NCBI GenBank assembly: GCA_964346325.1
Contig: CAYFUK010000048.1
Span: 1-8,152 of the forward strand
From: JAUVDZ01 sp964346325
GTDB lineage: Bacteria > Patescibacteriota > Gracilibacteria > UBA1369 > PNNO01
Reading direction: 5' to 3'
Length of the DNA stretch: 8,152 nucleotides
Of the stretch, positions 7,018 through 8,152 are shown piece after piece; positions within the stretch are counted from its first letter, which is position 1; each line of letters begins with the position of its first letter. The position numbers and the translations under genes are program-made. The notes below the pieces were generated by a model, which saw only the letters and a program-made list of their open reading frames with translations, did no database searches and was not told the origin of the DNA.

Positions 7018-7275
7018 ATGTCAGAAGAAATTAAAACAATGGCAATTCCTGTAATGCTGGAAGAAGCACAAGCAACCGGATTAATTACAGATAATGCTCA
7101 AGAAGCACTTGAAGCGGAAAAACTAAAGGCACAAGAAAAAATAAAGTATTTGGAAAAACTAAAAGAAAAGAAAATTATATGCCGGGAAAAAATGGAAGCG
7201 GAAACTAGAAAGATCCAATTAGAATTGAAAGAAAAAATAATCGATTTGGGTTTTGATGAAGACGTATTGAAATAG
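7018..7275 (+). CDS. Small lysine/glutamate-rich coiled-coil protein, 85 residues
   Basis: I do not recognise a family. The N-terminus, MSEEIKTMAIPVMLEEAQAT (1-20), is mildly hydrophobic but too polar for a membrane anchor. From about residue 26 to 75 the chain is a nearly unbroken, highly charged helix (LEAEKLKAQEKIKYLEKLKE and onward), then a short tail, DLGFDEDVLK. It has one cysteine (Cys55) and no signal peptide. The ATG at 7018 follows AATTATAAAAT without a Shine-Dalgarno; the stop is TAG. It is divergent from the 764-residue gene with a 194-bp gap, and the next thing downstream is the tRNA fragment on the other strand. It may be a small adaptor or structural coiled coil. A chance open frame is unlikely given the promoter and consistent codon use. 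Confidence 0.68.
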   Translation: MSEEIKTMAIPVMLEEAQATGLITDNAQEALEAEKLKAQEKIKYLEKLKEKKIICREKMEAETRKIQLELKEKIIDLGFDEDVLK

Positions 7276-7350
7276 GCTTGAAACTTTACAAAAGCTGAAA
7301 GGGAAAATTTGATACATGCAAATTGTTTGAATTGGCCAAATCAAAAAACC

Positions 7351-7394
7351 TGGAGCCGCGATCGGGATTCGAACCCGAGACCTCTCCCTTACCA
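7351..7394 (-). pseudogene. 3' part of tRNA-Thr(GGT), U33 to CCA76, lacking its 5' part
   Basis: On the minus strand the 44 bases fit tRNA positions 33-76 with no gap. The segments are anticodon loop TGGTAA (anticodon GGT, threonine), stem GGGAG, variable AGGTC, T arm TCGGG-TTCGAAT-CCCGA, acceptor strand TCGCGGC, discriminator T and encoded CCA. The anticodon arm closely resembles the E. coli threonine GGT tRNA arm. Upstream on the minus strand there is no D arm, no CTCCC stem partner and no GCCGCGA acceptor partner, and none appears as far as the window edge. It therefore cannot be a working tRNA as it stands. A break just before U33 is where many tyrosine-recombinase elements leave a tRNA half as an attachment site. 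A T6 run (7347-7342) after CCA may be the original tRNA terminator. Confidence 0.85.
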
Positions 7395-7419
7395 TGTATC
7401 TTATGCAGATGATGGAGGG
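7386..7419. repeat. Imperfect inverted repeat spanning the tRNA break
   Basis: CCCT-CCAT-ATCT (7386-7389, 7392-7395, 7398-7401) pairs with AGAT-ATGG-AGGG (7407-7410, 7412-7415, 7416-7419) around a five-base loop. There are small bulges of two, two and one bases, giving twelve base pairs. Half of the stem lies in the tRNA fragment and half in the foreign flank. Confidence 0.6.
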
Positions 7420-7502
7420 CATTTTCCGCTACAGTATGCCGTTTGTTGGTGAGCGAGTTTGGTAGTGTGAGAAGCGCCAGAGGAGCACACCCGGTACCTG
7501 GA
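7395..7502. other. GC-rich, hairpin-forming stretch between the tRNA fragment and the lipoprotein gene
   Basis: By eye about half of these bases are G or C, clearly above the surrounding AT-rich DNA, and no convincing coding frame covers it. It contains a GGCAT/ATGCC hairpin (7418-7422 with 7436-7440, 13-base loop). A second hairpin pairs GGTAGTGTG (7461-7469) with CACAC (7486-7490) and TACC (7495-7498). No T-arm, intron core or known RNA family was recognised on either strand. It could be a structured RNA, recombinase arm sites or a leftover of another element. Confidence 0.45.
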
Positions 7503-7516
7503 TTATAGCATAGAAA

Positions 7517-7527
7517 TATGATATAAA
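7517..7527 (+). promoter_or_regulatory. Extended -10 promoter of the lipoprotein gene
   Basis: TGA-TATAAA (7519-7527) has the extended -10 form, with only a weak TGGATT 17 bases upstream (7499-7504). The start would be near 7534, leaving a leader of about 38 bases before the ATG at 7572. The same 12-mer TATGATATAAAA occurs in the promoter of the 85-residue gene. Confidence 0.4.
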
Positions 7528-7571
7528 AACTTCCAGTATAAGGTTTCTTTAAATATCTTAACTATTTATAT

Positions 7572-8152
7572 ATGAAATATTTAAAAATAAGTATGAGTAT
7601 TGTTTCTGCTGTATCATTCTTAGCTTTAATAACTGGATGTATAAACAATGAAACTGCCAATGAGCAATACTATATAATTCCTATAAATGATGACAAAAAT
7701 TTGACTGAATCTGTGAATCCAAGATCAATCTATTCCAGTGATGACAACTATGTTTATATTATAGGAAATAAAATTGAAGGAAGTGACGCAGCGTCATTTG
7801 AATACATTGGTGATTTTTATACTAAAGATAAAAATTCGGTTTTTTATGGTGAGGCAAAAATAGACGGAGCTGATCCTGACACATTTCAAATATTGAATTT
7901 TAGCTATACTAAAGATGAAAACTTCGGTTATTTCAATGGAGTGAAAATTGAAGGGAGTGATGGTCCTACATTTGAAGCAATAGATGAGGAATATGCAAGA
8001 GATAAAAATACGCTTTATTCATATGGACAAAATACGGACATTGAAGATCCATCAAGTTTTGAAGAAATAACGGACTCTCTTTACTCAAAAGATAATACAA
8101 ATGTTTATCATTTAGAAAATAAATTACCTGAAATTGATTATGAATCATTTCA
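7572..8152 (+). CDS. Lipoprotein with DKNYY-type repeats (C-terminus off the window)
   Basis: 193 residues are visible. A basic start (MKYLKISMS) and a hydrophobic core end in the lipobox ITGC (20-23), so the protein should be lipidated at Cys23 and anchored to the outer face of the membrane. After a polar linker, a unit of about 35 residues recurs. Examples are DNYVYIIGNKIEGSDAASFE, then KDKNSVFYGEAKIDGADPDT, KDENFGYFNGVKIEGSDGPT, RDKNTLYSYGQNTDIEDPSS and KDNTNVYHLENKLPEIDYES. The pattern (K/R)D-x-N-x-V/L-(F/Y)-x-G-x-KI-(E/D)GAD-P-x-(T/S)F(E/Q) is that of the DKNYY repeat family, found in surface proteins of unclear role. There is no Shine-Dalgarno before the ATG. The frame is open at the edge. 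It is the first gene right of the tRNA fragment, hence possibly element-borne. Confidence 0.88.
   Translation, partial: MKYLKISMSIVSAVSFLALITGCINNETANEQYYIIPINDDKNLTESVNPRSIYSSDDNYVYIIGNKIEGSDAASFEYIGDFYTKDKNSVFYGEAKIDGADPDTFQILNFSYTKDENFGYFNGVKIEGSDGPTFEAIDEEYARDKNTLYSYGQNTDIEDPSSFEEITDSLYSKDNTNVYHLENKLPEIDYESF

Noticed and set aside
7219..7422. 67-residue minus-strand open frame
   Set aside because: It runs through the tRNA fragment and into the end of the 85-residue gene; its reading frame is a by-product of those features.
7351..7500. tmRNA or a larger tRNA-like RNA ending at the CCA
   Set aside because: The 3' part fits an ordinary tRNA-Thr arm and T arm exactly, no GCCGCGA-like partner for the acceptor exists upstream on the minus strand within the window, and no tag-peptide frame was seen.
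7351..8152. Group I intron splitting the tRNA-Thr gene
   Set aside because: The base before the tRNA part is not the terminal G such introns need if the anticodon is to be GGT, no intron core was recognised, the 5' exon is absent to the window edge, and a lipoprotein gene occupies the space on the other strand.
1..8152. CRISPR arrays, rRNA genes, transposases, toxin-antitoxin pairs or defence genes
   Set aside because: No regularly spaced repeats, rRNA signatures or motifs of such families were seen in either strand.

Overview
The window is about 8.15 kb of AT-rich bacterial DNA carrying ten protein genes, two of them cut by the window edges, and one tRNA fragment. Promoter-like sites fit a sigma-70 type factor: TTGACA/TATAAT relatives and several extended -10 boxes. 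Every start except that of the left-edge flavoprotein gene lacks a clear Shine-Dalgarno sequence and is preceded by A/T-rich DNA. All nine visible stop codons are TAA or TAG, and the long frames read through with the standard code. The host cannot be named from this. An uncultured lineage such as the Candidate Phyla Radiation would fit the unfamiliar proteins and sparse ribosome binding sites, but that is a guess.

Left part (1-2055). A partial NADPH-dependent FMN reductase-type flavoprotein (minus strand) is divergent from a 52-residue DUF3008 protein (plus). The latter converges on an 88-residue coiled-coil protein (minus) across a terminator whose stem is perfect only when read on the minus strand. 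Next comes a complete antiporter of the cation/Ca2+ exchanger superfamily that resembles the K+-dependent NCKX branch.

Middle (2058-4046). A two-helix membrane protein with a bacterial PH-like (DUF304/bPH_2) domain lies 21 bp downstream of a 12-helix MATE-family exporter. Both are on the minus strand and likely share transcription.

Right-centre (4185-7275). Three proteins that I cannot place in a family lie here: a 109-residue soluble protein behind a good TTGACA promoter, a convergent ~764-residue acidic all-helical protein, and an 85-residue lysine/glutamate-rich coiled coil divergent from it.

Right end (7276-8152). The exact 3' part of a tRNA-Thr(GGT), from U33 to the encoded CCA, lies on the minus strand without its 5' part. 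It abuts about 108 bp of unusually GC-rich, hairpin-forming DNA, and then a lipoprotein gene with DKNYY-type repeats that runs off the window. The cleanest reading is an attachment site left by an integrated element extending to the right, or another rearrangement breakpoint. No integrase is in view.

No CRISPR array, rRNA, transposase, toxin-antitoxin pair or recognised defence system was seen. The least explained parts are the tRNA half with its GC-rich flank and the large orphan protein.
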